Positions 51,435 to 61,244 of a DNA stretch of 64,000 nucleotides are shown piece after piece (positions within the stretch are counted from its first letter, which is position 1; the number at the start of each line of letters is the position of its first letter). Source of the stretch: Bacilliculturomica massiliensis. Its GTDB lineage: Bacteria; Bacillota; Clostridia; Peptostreptococcales; Anaerovoracaceae. The stretch lies in contig NZ_LR027603.1 of assembly GCF_900605495.1 (NCBI RefSeq), positions 1,831,262 to 1,895,261 of the forward strand, written 5' to 3'. Both the position numbers and the translations under genes were made by a program. The notes beneath the pieces were generated by a model. The model was not told the origin of the DNA. It did no database searches and worked only from the letters and a program-made list of their open reading frames with translations.

Positions 51435-54143
51435 CTACACTTCCTCATACTCTGTCCGCGCGATAACTTCGTCCTGGATCGCCTTTCCGATCTCCACCCA
51501 GTACTGTGTAAATCCGGCCACCCGGACCATCAGATCCCGGTAGCTCTCCGGCCTGGCCTGGGCCGCCTTCAGCGTCCTGTTATCCACCACGTTGAACTGA
51601 ATGTGGAAGCCGCCCTTGCGCAGGTACGACTTGGCAAGCTCCGCCAGGTGCTTCGTTCCCGCGTCGCCGCGGATGGCGCTGGGATGGATCTTCATGTTCA
51701 TCTGCGAATTCTGGGAAGCGCTGTGATCCCAGCACACCGCCGAGGTGAACAGCGCGTAGGGGCCGTTTTTGTCCGTCCCCGGGTAGGCCGACATGGAGGC
51801 GTCGGCGAAGGTGGTCTCCGCCAATCTGCCGTCCGGAGTGGCCCCGCAGCCCGAGCCCAGAAGTCCGTGACTCGACACAGAGATCTGACAGGCGTACATG
51901 GGCTTGGCGTACAGGGACTCGAAATTGGCGCAGGTTCCGCAGAGCCATGTCTCGTACTCGTGAAGGATCGAATCCGTATAGGGATCCGCATTCCCGTATT
52001 TGTTCGCGGTCAGGCAGTCTCCGTAAATATCGTCGTACCGGTCTCCGTCAGGCCGGCGCACCTGCTCGCTGATGGAGTTGCTCTTGATCTCCGACGACAG
52101 ATAATAGCCAAAGTTGTTCAGGAGCGCATCCTTCATGTCCTCAAGGGTGTATTTCTTCTCCTCGTAGACCAGTTTTTTCAGAGCGGCCAGGGAGTTCACC
52201 ATGGTGACGGTGCCCGTGGTCTCGATGTTGTAAGTGGCGTTGTAGCGGAAGCCCATGTTCCCGCCGTGGAGTCCCTTATCCAGACAATCGGGCTTCAGCA
52301 CGGACTGCCAGATGGGCACGTTCTTCTTCCGCCAGATATCGTGCTGGATGTTGCAGCATCTCCGCTGTACCTCGATGATGTACTCGTAGTATTCTTTGAA
52401 CTGCGCCCACAGTTCCTCATAGGTGTCCAGAGATTTGTTGTGAGGCGGCAGCAGCTGAATATCGTTTTTCACGTCTTTTCCGTTGAAGAGCACCAGGGAA
52501 AGCACCTTCGGGTTGGAGATGAAGTGCACGCCCACGGAGGTGGAATTGCTGGCTCCCACGGGGATCTCGTAGGTCTTCCCGTTCAGGGTCAGCTCCTTCC
52601 AGCAGCCCGGAGCCGTCTCCAGACAGCCTCCGATGGAGAAGGCTCTGGCCTCTTCCACCGTCATGCCCTCCGATCCGTACTGGCGCAGCAGGAAGTCGGT
52701 AGCCACCCGGTTGTTCATCCAGGCCGGATACCCGGCTCCGATCTTCACCACCTCCGCGCACTTGAGAACGAATTCCTCCGGCAGTCTCTCGTCCCAGAGC
52801 ACGCTCAGGGTGGGCTGCGGCGACGGCAGAGCCATACCAGCCTCCAGTATCAGGTACTCCAGACGGTTGCAGGCCGGCAGCCCCTCTCTCGTCAGACCGC
52901 CCACACACAGATTGTTGAAGGTGTTGCCCATGAGCACGCTGTTGGAGCCGGAGCTGACGAACAGATCGATGGCGGTGAACTTCACGCGGTAGAGCTCCAA
53001 AAGCTCCAGCGCCTGCTCCTCCGTCAGCCTGCCCGCCTCCATGTCCTGCTCGAACCAGGGCCAGAGGACCTGACCCACGCGGCCCGGCGCCACGCCGGAA
53101 GCCACTTCCTCGTTGAGAAGCGCCAGATGGGTGAAATAGCTGAGCTGCATGGCCTCCCGGAAGGTGCGGGGCTGCTTGTGGGCGATCCAGCCGCAGATCT
53201 CCGCGATTTCCGCGTACTCCTCCTTCTGACGGCCCGGCTTCGCCAGGGAAGCCCGGCGCTCCGCCTCCTTGGCGTAGTTCAGGATCCACTTCTGAATACC
53301 CTCCGTGACGATGGCCGCGGCCTCATAGAAATACAGGCGGTCCATGCCGGAAACGCCGTCCCCGTCCGCGTTGCCCGCCACCTGGGAGGCCCGCTCGTGA
53401 CACAGCTCGATCATGGCGTCAAATCCCATCTGCAGCGGATAATAATAGCTGACTACTTCTCTGCCCACCGGAACGGTGTAGGCCGAATCGCCCCGGGAGG
53501 TCAGGGTCCTGGTCAGGTTGTTTTTCACCTCAAAATCCGGCACCCATCTGCTGTGCTTTTCGCCGATCTCCTCGATGGTCTTTCCCGACCAATACTCCGT
53601 GATCTTGTTCAGCATGGGTACTTCAGAAGCCCGCAGGCCGAACTTTCCGGCCAGGGAGATGACGCCGGGCAGATCGGCGGTCACATTGCCGCCGCCCAGG
53701 CCCAGTTCCGCCGCCTGGTCCACCGCCTGCCTTGAGCTGCTGTCGCTCTTGTATTTCTCAAAGAGCTCGCTGCTCTTGGATACGAAAAAGGACTGGATCA
53801 GCCAGGGCATGGGAAAGGTGCCGCGGAGATAGCCGGTCTTCGCTCCCACCAGCAGTTCGCCGGGATAGATGACCGGCGTGGTGTGGGCGAAGGCGCAGGC
53901 CAGAGCCTTTGCACGGCGTATGATCTGCAGCTCGCCGTCCTCCTCCTCGAATTTTCGCGTATACCAGTAGGTCCACTCCATGGACGTGGAGGCCAGGGAC
54001 TGATAGTACAGGTCCATCAGCTTCTTCGCCCTCGGTGCCGCTTCTCTGCGGTTCTCACAGTCCTCCCCCTCCGCCGCCGGGCAGTCTACGCGGACCCCCT
54101 TTCCCTCCAGGATCTCGAATATCTTTTTTTCTTCCTCTTTCAT
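51435..54143 (-). CDS. hpdB: Glycyl-radical 4-hydroxyphenylacetate decarboxylase, large subunit
   Basis: A 902-residue glycyl-radical enzyme. The thiyl/acid pair is in GGCLETAPGCW (Cys507, Glu509), His is near 540 in GVHFISNP and the radical glycine is Gly877 in VRVAGFTQYW. These lie at a constant +4 from the residues I recall for the Clostridium scatologenes enzyme (503, 505, 536, 873). Much of the sequence, for example KPDCLDKG and GTVTMVNSLAALKKLVY, is shared with HpdB. The reaction is 4-hydroxyphenylacetate to p-cresol and CO2. Another arylacetate cannot be excluded, but the adjacent small subunit favours HPAD. GAAGG precedes the start. Confidence 0.88.
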   Translation of the reverse strand: MKEEEKKIFEILEGKGVRVDCPAAEGEDCENRREAAPRAKKLMDLYYQSLASTSMEWTYWYTRKFEEEDGELQIIRRAKALACAFAHTTPVIYPGELLVGAKTGYLRGTFPMPWLIQSFFVSKSSELFEKYKSDSSSRQAVDQAAELGLGGGNVTADLPGVISLAGKFGLRASEVPMLNKITEYWSGKTIEEIGEKHSRWVPDFEVKNNLTRTLTSRGDSAYTVPVGREVVSYYYPLQMGFDAMIELCHERASQVAGNADGDGVSGMDRLYFYEAAAIVTEGIQKWILNYAKEAERRASLAKPGRQKEEYAEIAEICGWIAHKQPRTFREAMQLSYFTHLALLNEEVASGVAPGRVGQVLWPWFEQDMEAGRLTEEQALELLELYRVKFTAIDLFVSSGSNSVLMGNTFNNLCVGGLTREGLPACNRLEYLILEAGMALPSPQPTLSVLWDERLPEEFVLKCAEVVKIGAGYPAWMNNRVATDFLLRQYGSEGMTVEEARAFSIGGCLETAPGCWKELTLNGKTYEIPVGASNSTSVGVHFISNPKVLSLVLFNGKDVKNDIQLLPPHNKSLDTYEELWAQFKEYYEYIIEVQRRCCNIQHDIWRKKNVPIWQSVLKPDCLDKGLHGGNMGFRYNATYNIETTGTVTMVNSLAALKKLVYEEKKYTLEDMKDALLNNFGYYLSSEIKSNSISEQVRRPDGDRYDDIYGDCLTANKYGNADPYTDSILHEYETWLCGTCANFESLYAKPMYACQISVSSHGLLGSGCGATPDGRLAETTFADASMSAYPGTDKNGPYALFTSAVCWDHSASQNSQMNMKIHPSAIRGDAGTKHLAELAKSYLRKGGFHIQFNVVDNRTLKAAQARPESYRDLMVRVAGFTQYWVEIGKAIQDEVIARTEYEEV

Positions 54144-54168
54144 ATTATACCTTCTTTCTGATTCCGTT

Positions 54169-55461
54169 CTAAACCGCTGTTTTATTCACGCTCTCCGTCT
54201 GCCGATACTCCGACCTTTTTCGATAGCCGCCCTTTGCCAGAAGCAGCAGGCCTGTCACCAGCACCGCGGACAGAAGAGCCGTGTAGAGGATGAAGGCGGG
54301 CGCGTAGCTTCCGGTCTTATCGTAGATCACACCGGACAGCGGCGGCGCCAGGCTGGGACCTAAAAACAGGAAAATGGAGCCGAATCCATAGATGTTTGGA
54401 AAATCCTTTCCGCCAAATGTGAAAAGCGTGATCTGCGGCGACAGCACAAAGGGAGACGCCACCGCGATGCCAAAGAGCGCCGCGCCGGCCATGGTCAGGA
54501 TGGTGGATCTGGCGATAAACAGCAAAATGATGCCCGCCACGGCCAGAGACGTCATCAGCGTAAAATTCCATCTGGTGCCGATCTTATCGTTGAGCCATCC
54601 AAAGAACAGCTTCCCAAAGGCCATGCCGAAACTGGCCACGCTGACAAAGCCGGCGGCGGTGTTCTGCTCGTAGCCCACGTCTGTAAAATAAGCGGCCAGC
54701 TGGGTGAAGATCCCCATCGAGCCCGCGCTGAGACCGAATATGATAAAGCAGAGGGCCCACATATCCGCCGTCTTTACCGCCTCGCTGCGCATGATCCCTT
54801 CCTGAGCCTCGCCCTGGTGTCCGGCCTTTTCCCCGCTCTCCCCGCTCTTTGCCTCAAGGCCAAGCGGCGCCAGACCGATGTCCGCAGGCTTGTAGCGGTA
54901 GAGCAGAAACATGGGGACCGCGCAGAGAAAGATGAACAGTCCCATGCAGCGGTAGGCGGTCTGGTAGCCGAAGGCCTCGATGAGCCGGCTGGCTACGGGA
55001 TTGAAGATCATGCTGCCGATGCCTGAGCCGGTGAGGGCGATGCCCATGGCCGTCCCCTTGCTGGCGTGAAACCAGTTGTTCATGAGGATGTTCACCGAAA
55101 CCATGCCGCAGAAGGCGGAACCGGCTCCGATGAGAAAGCCCAGCACGTAGAACAGCCGGATGTCCCCCGCAAAGGACAGACAGGTCCACATCAGCGCCAT
55201 GAAGCTGCCCGCACAGATCGTGACGATCCTGGGGCTCCACTTTTCAAAGACCTTTCCTATCAAGGGGCTGAACACCATGGACGCTACCGAGACCATGGAG
55301 AGATAGATTGAAAATTGTCCCCGGGAGACGTGAAGCGCCTCGCAGACGGGTTTTAAAAACTGACTGGCCGAGTTGATCACGATCCCCGCGCCGCCGATGA
55401 GCATCAGCGTGCCGGACAGACACAGAAGCCAGCCGTAGAAAATTTTGTTTTTGCGCTCCAT
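54169..55461 (-). CDS. MFS transporter (oxalate/formate antiporter-like)
   Basis: A 430-residue major-facilitator protein with 12 predicted helices and a cytosolic loop of about 40 residues in the middle (residues 205-240). It has GWLNDKIGTRWNF, the cytosolic loop motif after helix 8, and SGTLMLIGGAGIVINSASQF in helix 1. It resembles OFA-type monocarboxylate carriers. The start at 55461 follows AGAGGGAA. It is 25 bp before hpdB and clearly in its operon, so uptake of 4-hydroxyphenylacetate or export of a product is plausible. Confidence 0.85.
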   Translation of the reverse strand: MERKNKIFYGWLLCLSGTLMLIGGAGIVINSASQFLKPVCEALHVSRGQFSIYLSMVSVASMVFSPLIGKVFEKWSPRIVTICAGSFMALMWTCLSFAGDIRLFYVLGFLIGAGSAFCGMVSVNILMNNWFHASKGTAMGIALTGSGIGSMIFNPVASRLIEAFGYQTAYRCMGLFIFLCAVPMFLLYRYKPADIGLAPLGLEAKSGESGEKAGHQGEAQEGIMRSEAVKTADMWALCFIIFGLSAGSMGIFTQLAAYFTDVGYEQNTAAGFVSVASFGMAFGKLFFGWLNDKIGTRWNFTLMTSLAVAGIILLFIARSTILTMAGAALFGIAVASPFVLSPQITLFTFGGKDFPNIYGFGSIFLFLGPSLAPPLSGVIYDKTGSYAPAFILYTALLSAVLVTGLLLLAKGGYRKRSEYRQTESVNKTAV

Positions 55462-55596
55462 AACATTCCCTCTGCCGTATGACGAACTCAGGCCGGCGCC
55501 ATGGCAAGCCACCGACGCCAGCCCTTTTACCGCGTGTGTTTCACACAGTGAGCCGTTTATTCAAATTCCTGGATCTCAATAACGAATTGTCCTGCG

Positions 55597-57051
55597 CTAA
55601 GCGCTCTTCCTCATGCTCACGTCGCCGTGCACGACCATGGGGCATCTGTTTTTCTGGTCGATGGAGCTCACGATGACCATCACGATCACGGACACTCCGT
55701 AGGCCAGCATCAGGCCCATATCGGGATTCACCCATCCGTTGAAGGGTCCCGGGATACCGGCCAGGAAGCTTCCCGTTCCGATGACGGCTCCCACGATCAT
55801 GGCGGCGAAGCAGCCCTTGACGGTGGCCCCTTTGTACAGAACCGCCGCGAACAGCGGGACCAGCATGCTGCCCATGTACGGGTAGTTGAAGAGGATGATG
55901 GCGTCCAGCACATTATCCATCTTGAAGGCGAAGAAGATGCCCAGCAGGCAGGCGCCTACGATGGTGAAACGGGCGATGTTCTTTGCCGCGGGCAGCTCCT
56001 CCAGCGTTTTTTCCGGATGGAGCAGCTTGTTGTAAAAGTCTCTGGAGAAGGACGCTCCCATGCAGATCAGCAGGCCGTTTCCGCTGGACATGGCCGCCGC
56101 CAGAACGGCGGTGACAACGATGCCGGCCAGAATCGGACTCATGGTCGAGGATACCGTGAAGGCGAAGATCCCGCCCACATCCGCGTTGGGATAAAGGATA
56201 TGCCCCGCGGCGCCGATGGCGGAGGCCATGGTGCCGATGAAGATGGTGATGATCCCGCCGCCGATGCAGCCCAGCTTGGCCGTGCGCACGTCCTTCGCGG
56301 ACTGATACCGCAGGAAGGCGTCATAGGAAACGGAGATGGAGAGCAGCATAGGCGTTACCATGTAGATAAACTTGGAGAACAGTCCTTCCGGGATGAACGG
56401 TGTGCCAAAGATGGCGGAAACCGCCTCCACGCCGGTGTTCTTCAGCGCTACGAAAGCCACGATGGCCGCGATGGGAATGCCCACCATGATGACCGCGATG
56501 TTCACCGTGTCGCCTACGACCACGGACCACATTCCGCCCATGGAAGCGTAGATCAGGATGACCACGGCGCAGACCACGACGCCGATCCAGAAGGGGATGC
56601 CGAAGGCCGACAGAATACTTCCGCAGGCCAGCAGCTGCGCCACGAAGATCCCCAGCATGCTGGGCACGTTGCTCGCCCACGCCCAGGCGCGGATAGGTCT
56701 GTGCTGCCCGAAGCGGACGTCAAAATAATCCATGGGCACGACTGCCTCTACATCGCGCATTTTACCCGCGATGAACAGTCCTGCCACGATGCATCCAAGG
56801 CCGCAGCCCAGGGCGTAGTACATACCCGGCCACACGCTGTAGGTGCCTCCGGTGCTGGCTCCTCCGACGATGACTCCGGCGCCGATCTGGACCGCCGCGA
56901 TGGTACAGGCGCACATGACAGGTCCCAGCTTTCTGCCGGCGACCAGGAAATCAGTAACCTTGCTGGCTCTCTTCTGAGCCCAGAAACCGATGCCGATTAA
57001 CGTTGCCAGATAAATGACAGCTACAATAACGATGTATAATCTTTGATCCAT
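55597..57051 (-). CDS. Sodium:solute symporter (SSS family)
   Basis: A 484-residue carrier with 13 predicted membrane helices. SSS hallmarks are DFLVAGRKLGPVMCACTIAA, VQIGAGVIVGGAS and MGGMWSVVVGDTVN. AAGGAGATGAGAAA precedes the ATG. It lies between catabolic operon II and the hpd operon on the same strand, 135 bp before the MFS gene. Family members carry amino acids, carboxylates, sugars or vitamins; with its neighbours an amino or organic acid is the best guess. Confidence 0.87.
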   Translation of the reverse strand: MDQRLYIVIVAVIYLATLIGIGFWAQKRASKVTDFLVAGRKLGPVMCACTIAAVQIGAGVIVGGASTGGTYSVWPGMYYALGCGLGCIVAGLFIAGKMRDVEAVVPMDYFDVRFGQHRPIRAWAWASNVPSMLGIFVAQLLACGSILSAFGIPFWIGVVVCAVVILIYASMGGMWSVVVGDTVNIAVIMVGIPIAAIVAFVALKNTGVEAVSAIFGTPFIPEGLFSKFIYMVTPMLLSISVSYDAFLRYQSAKDVRTAKLGCIGGGIITIFIGTMASAIGAAGHILYPNADVGGIFAFTVSSTMSPILAGIVVTAVLAAAMSSGNGLLICMGASFSRDFYNKLLHPEKTLEELPAAKNIARFTIVGACLLGIFFAFKMDNVLDAIILFNYPYMGSMLVPLFAAVLYKGATVKGCFAAMIVGAVIGTGSFLAGIPGPFNGWVNPDMGLMLAYGVSVIVMVIVSSIDQKNRCPMVVHGDVSMRKSA

Positions 57052-57328
57052 TTTCTCATCTCCTTAGAATCAAAACGGGACGGTGGAAAAATTGATTTGG
57101 TATTCGTCGTTTGTAGTGATAACTGCCTGTGTGCCGGCACATGCGCCGGCGCACTATTTCAGATCCGGATCTTACGTACCTTCGTTTTCGTGCGTGTAAT
57201 TATAAATAATTGCGGTGGGCGGGCCGCGGCGCGTCCGCCGCGCCCCCCCAATTATTCATCTGTTTCTGTTCCGCCGCGCTTCTGTCCGGGGCGTTATCAT
57301 GCCCCTGGCGCCGGCATCGTATTATGCC
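57052..57328. other. Intergenic region with GC-rich hairpins
   Basis: It holds a ten-base hairpin with one wobble (57129-57138 with 57145-57154, core GCCGGC) and a GC-rich stretch at 57214-57250. A minus-strand TATAAT lies near 57195 without a clear -35 box. This may be where operon II ends and the symporter promoter begins; no classical T-tailed terminator is seen. Confidence 0.4.
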
Positions 57329-58582
57329 TTATACTTCGTGGCCCGCGTACAGGTCTTTGATCTTCGTCGCCAGGCCCGGGATCTTGCTTGTGGGTACGGC
57401 GCTGAGTGCCAGACGGATAGCCTTGGCCAGCGGAATGACGAAGATATTCTGATCGGACAGCTTTCCTGCCAGCGCCCCGGTTTCCTTGGCGGGTACGGTG
57501 GCGAAGAAGCCTGCCGTGTAGGGCAGTGTGTGAAGTCCCACGGACTTCGCTTCGGAAAAGAACATCTGCGCCCTCTTCTCCAGCATGATCCGGTAGGCCG
57601 TTCTCTCCCGTTCCACGGTCTCCAGGAGACCTTTGTCGCCCATGACCTCTGCCAGAAGCCGCTGAGCCCCTCTGGAGCCGTTGGACCAGGTGGCCCGGTT
57701 CGAGAAGGTGTTCACCTGCTCGAATTCGTCGGCCACAGCCCTGGACGGGGTCAGGCACAGCAGAGCGCCGGACCGCAGGCCATAGCAGAGGAAAGACTTC
57801 GACATGCTGAACGCGATGGCCACGAGAATGTTTTCAGGCAGCCCCTCGAAGTTCTTTAAAAATTCTCTGAGCTTGTGGGGATCGCCGGCGTAATCGATGT
57901 ACGCCATATCCCACAGGATGATGATGCGTTTGCTGGTATCCCTGGCGCAGTCCCTGTAAAACTCCGTCACCTCGGCCCAGTCTTCGTTGGTCATGGAGTA
58001 GCCGGAGGGATTGTGGGCCGGTGTGTTGAAGATCGTCACCAGACTGTCCTGGACCTTCAGCAGTTCCACGGCCTTCTTTTTCAGGTCTTTTAGACTGAAC
58101 TTCCCGGATTCGTCAAACATTTCATAGGTCTCCCATTTGCGGTCGACCTCGGTGGCCATCTCTCTGTACGGCCCCCAGTGCCAGACGGGGATCATGAAGG
58201 TGCCGCCCTGCTCCACATAGTTGAAGATGATGTGGTGGATGGCGCCGCTGCCGCCGGGAGTGGCCACGCCGGTGCAGTAAGTCCCTTCCGGCTGATGACC
58301 GCGGAACACGTATTCCTTTGCGGCCTTGATGAAGTCGCCCAGACCCTCGATGGGAGCGTAATCCATCAGCTCGTTTCCCGGCAGGCTCCGGTAGCAGGCC
58401 TCCACGGACGGCAGTGTGAGGAAATCGCCGTTCTCATCCTTGAGCACGCCCAGGGTAGCGTCGGTCACCTTGTCTTTTCCAAATTTAGCGATGGCAGAGC
58501 CCGCGCCGTGAGCGGAGCTGAAGCTGGGGTCCGGTTTCCCCTTTCCCACAGCGTGGGACGCGGTCATTGTGGTAATTGCCAT
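57329..58582 (-). CDS. Aspartate/aromatic-type aminotransferase (operon II)
   Basis: A 417-residue fold-type I aminotransferase related to AspC/TyrB-like enzymes. It has LPGNELMDYAPIEGLGDF, TPGGSGAIHHIIFNY, the PLP contact FNTPAHNPSGYSMT, ILWDMAYIDYAG and the lysine loop AFSMSKSFLCYGLRSGALL. It supplies the 2-oxoacid to the oxidoreductase of the same operon. It is not close to the aminotransferase at 16605-17828, so the two catabolic operons recruited different transaminases. It is the last gene of the operon, 14 bp after the acyl-CoA synthetase. Confidence 0.87.
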   Translation of the reverse strand: MAITTMTASHAVGKGKPDPSFSSAHGAGSAIAKFGKDKVTDATLGVLKDENGDFLTLPSVEACYRSLPGNELMDYAPIEGLGDFIKAAKEYVFRGHQPEGTYCTGVATPGGSGAIHHIIFNYVEQGGTFMIPVWHWGPYREMATEVDRKWETYEMFDESGKFSLKDLKKKAVELLKVQDSLVTIFNTPAHNPSGYSMTNEDWAEVTEFYRDCARDTSKRIIILWDMAYIDYAGDPHKLREFLKNFEGLPENILVAIAFSMSKSFLCYGLRSGALLCLTPSRAVADEFEQVNTFSNRATWSNGSRGAQRLLAEVMGDKGLLETVERERTAYRIMLEKRAQMFFSEAKSVGLHTLPYTAGFFATVPAKETGALAGKLSDQNIFVIPLAKAIRLALSAVPTSKIPGLATKIKDLYAGHEV

Positions 58583-58596
58583 TTGACTCTTCCTCC

Positions 58597-60699
58597 TCAG
58601 TCAGTGTATTTCACGATCAGAGCGTCCACTGCGCACACGCCCTGTCCCTCGGGATAAACAAATACGGGATTCAGGTCCATTTCCTTGATCTCGTCGCGGT
58701 GCTCGTAGGCGTAGTCGGAGATCTTCACGATCATGTCCGTCAGCGCCTCCACATCGCAGGGCTCGGAGCCCCGGAAGCCTGTGAGCATCTTGTAGGACTT
58801 GAGCTTTTTCAGCATATCGCCCGCTTCTTTTTTATTCATGGGAGCCGGGTACAGCGCCGCGTCCTTGAATACTTCCACAAACACGCCGCCCATGCCCACC
58901 AGCACCATGGGTCCGAACTGCGGGTCGTTGGTGACGCCGATGATCATCTCCACTCCGAAGGGCGCCATTTCCTGGATCAGCACGCCGTCTACGGCTGCGC
59001 CGGGCATGCGCTCCGACACGTTTTTCAGGATCTCGCGGTAAGCCTCGACCGCTTCTTCTCCGTCGCCGATATTCAGCTTTACGCCGCCCGCGTCGGTCTT
59101 GTGGAGGATCTCCGCGGAATTGATCTTCAGGACCACTGGTTTCTTCATCTTCTCCAGAGCGTCCCTGACCTCAGCTTCGCTTCGGGCCACGGTCTGCGCT
59201 GGAACGGGGATACCGTAGTTCCGCATCTCGTCCTTGCTGTCCGATTCGGAAAGGGCTGCGGTTTTGTGTGCGTCATGGACCCGGGGCACGCTGGAGAGTA
59301 GCGTTCTTTCCCCGGCGTCGTATGCACCGAAGGCAGCGATCTGTTTCAGACAGTGAAAGGATGTGCCCATAGAGGACATCAGCGGTACGCCGGCGTCTTC
59401 CAGAATCCTTCTGGACTCCCGACAGCGGTATCCCTCCAGCGATGGTATAGCAAAGACCGGCTTTGTGACTCCCTGCCGCTTTGCTTTGGCTATGGCGCCG
59501 CACAGCTCTGCCGTGGTGGCGTCCGAGTCTTTCTTAACGTTGGTCCCCACGGTGATGGCCGCCACCGCCGGGTCGGCCTGAAGGGCCTTCAGCAGTCCGA
59601 TGGTCTTGTCGTCGTCGTGGAACAGGTTGGTGGTCGCGTCCAGCGGGTTCTTCGCCACCGCGAAGCCCGGTATGTATTTCTGCATCTCAGCCTTTGTTTC
59701 CTCGGAGATCTCCGCCAGATCCACGCCGATCTCCTCGGCCAGGTCCGCGCTGAGGGTGCTCTCTCCGCCGGAGAAGCTGATGACCGCATACTCCTTCTTC
59801 GCAGGGAAGTTGCCTCTGAGAACGCTCATGGTCTGCGCCAGACACATGAATTCCTCCAGGGTCTCCGCCACCAGTACGCCGTACTTTTCAAAGATGCTCA
59901 TGAAGGTCTTGTTGGATCCGGCCATACTTCCCGTGTGGGAAGCGGCCGCCAGGGCTCCTCTGGCAGAGCGTCCGGCCTTGAGGATGACCACGGGCTTTTT
60001 CAGCTCGGCGGCCTTGCGCAGCGCTTCCACGAAGCGGGCACTGTTTCTGACGCCTTCCAGATAGAGGGCTACCACGGAGACCTTGTCGTCCTCCACCACG
60101 AACTCCAGAAATTCTTCCAGAGTCACGATATTGCCGTTTCCGGAGGAAATGGCGTAGGACACGTTGAAGAAATCAGTGTTGAGGATCTCCGCGGAGACGA
60201 AGCCGCTCTGGGCCACGATGGCGATGCCGTGGGCGTCGTCCTCCAGATCCCAGTAGGTGTGGCCTCCCCAGAGGTTCACCTTGTCGATATTGTTCAGCAT
60301 TCCCATGCAGTTGGGACCCAGCACGCTCATGTCGTATTTCGCGGCGATCTCCTTCACCTGCCGTTCCAGCTCTTTTCCCTCTTCCGTTCCCTCTTCCGAG
60401 AATCCGCTGGCGTAGATCACAGCCGCCTTGATTCCCTTTTGCCCCGCCTCTTCCATCAGGCCGGGCACGGTGGCGCAGGCGGTGCAAAGGACCGCGCAGT
60501 CTACAACCTCCGGCAGATCCGTGATGGAAGGATAGCATTTCTTTCCAAACAGTTCATCCCGCTTCGGATGGACGAAATAGGCCCGGTCGGCGATCCTGCT
60601 GTTGACGGCGCCCATGGCGGCCCCCCGTCCAAAGCCGGGCTTGTCGGTCACGCCGATGACGGCGATGCTCTTTGGTTTGATCAGTTTTTCCAGATTCAT
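58597..60699 (-). CDS. ADP-forming acyl-CoA synthetase, fused alpha-beta
   Basis: A 700-residue enzyme of the acetate-CoA ligase (ADP-forming) family. It has an N-terminal CoA-binding domain (KPKSIAVIGVTDKPGFGRG), a succinyl-CoA-ligase-like part with LGPNCMGM, the phosphohistidine loop AASHTGSMAGS near residue 258, and a C-terminal ATP-grasp part (PVVLKINSAEILHKTDAGGV, LIQEMAPFGVEMIIG). It converts acyl-CoA, ADP and phosphate to the free acid, CoA and ATP. In operon II it replaces the PduL/kinase pair of operon I. AAAGGGGGAACAGT precedes the start. Confidence 0.92.
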   Translation of the reverse strand: MNLEKLIKPKSIAVIGVTDKPGFGRGAAMGAVNSRIADRAYFVHPKRDELFGKKCYPSITDLPEVVDCAVLCTACATVPGLMEEAGQKGIKAAVIYASGFSEEGTEEGKELERQVKEIAAKYDMSVLGPNCMGMLNNIDKVNLWGGHTYWDLEDDAHGIAIVAQSGFVSAEILNTDFFNVSYAISSGNGNIVTLEEFLEFVVEDDKVSVVALYLEGVRNSARFVEALRKAAELKKPVVILKAGRSARGALAAASHTGSMAGSNKTFMSIFEKYGVLVAETLEEFMCLAQTMSVLRGNFPAKKEYAVISFSGGESTLSADLAEEIGVDLAEISEETKAEMQKYIPGFAVAKNPLDATTNLFHDDDKTIGLLKALQADPAVAAITVGTNVKKDSDATTAELCGAIAKAKRQGVTKPVFAIPSLEGYRCRESRRILEDAGVPLMSSMGTSFHCLKQIAAFGAYDAGERTLLSSVPRVHDAHKTAALSESDSKDEMRNYGIPVPAQTVARSEAEVRDALEKMKKPVVLKINSAEILHKTDAGGVKLNIGDGEEAVEAYREILKNVSERMPGAAVDGVLIQEMAPFGVEMIIGVTNDPQFGPMVLVGMGGVFVEVFKDAALYPAPMNKKEAGDMLKKLKSYKMLTGFRGSEPCDVEALTDMIVKISDYAYEHRDEIKEMDLNPVFVYPEGQGVCAVDALIVKYTD

Positions 60700-60711
60700 A
60701 CTGTTCCCCCT

Positions 60712-61242
60712 TTACACGCCGTCGTAGCCTTCCATGAAAGCCGCCTCGTTCATGTCGGCGTACTTTCCTTTTCCCTTTTCAGTGAAAATCTTGCGCAGAG
60801 CGGCCTTCGCCTGCTCCGGTGGAAACAGCCCGCACTTCTTGATCATGGCGCCGATGGCCACGATGTTGGCGGCCTTCGGATTGTTTACTTTCTGCGCCAG
60901 CGTCAGGCACGGGATGCGGATCACGTCATATTTTTCGTCGATCTTCACATCGTCGTCCACGTGGTCGCTGTTGATCACGATCAGCCCGCCGTCCTTCATC
61001 AGAGAAGCGTACTCCAGGGACGGCTGGTTCATGGCCACCAGAATGTCGATCTCCTCCATGTCGGGGCCTCCGATCATGCCGTCCATGTATTTTACGACGC
61101 TGTAAGCTTTTCCGCCGCGCATTGTGGGGCCGTAAGCGGGCATCCAAGTCACATTTTTTCCTTCTTCAAGGGCCATTTCCGATACGATAAGCCCTGAGGT
61201 CAGCACTCCCTGACCGCCAAATCCGGCAAATACGATTTCCAT
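60712..61242 (-). CDS. 2-oxoacid:ferredoxin oxidoreductase, gamma subunit (operon II)
   Basis: A 176-residue gamma subunit, beginning EIVFAGFGGQGVLTSGLIVS, with AYGPTMRGGKAYSVVKYMDG and ending LRKIFTEKGKGKYADMNEAA. The ATG at 61242 is right after the beta-subunit stop, with AAAGGGGGAGTAAGT as binding site; the open frame extends far upstream but is not used. It is a paralogue of the operon I subunit at 19657-20199. Confidence 0.92.
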   Translation of the reverse strand: MEIVFAGFGGQGVLTSGLIVSEMALEEGKNVTWMPAYGPTMRGGKAYSVVKYMDGMIGGPDMEEIDILVAMNQPSLEYASLMKDGGLIVINSDHVDDDVKIDEKYDVIRIPCLTLAQKVNNPKAANIVAIGAMIKKCGLFPPEQAKAALRKIFTEKGKGKYADMNEAAFMEGYDGV

Positions 61243-61244
61243 AC

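Noticed and set aside
59353..61197. A 614-codon plus-strand frame opposite the acyl-CoA synthetase and gamma subunit
   Set aside because: It is antisense to two well-supported genes and has no recognisable motif.
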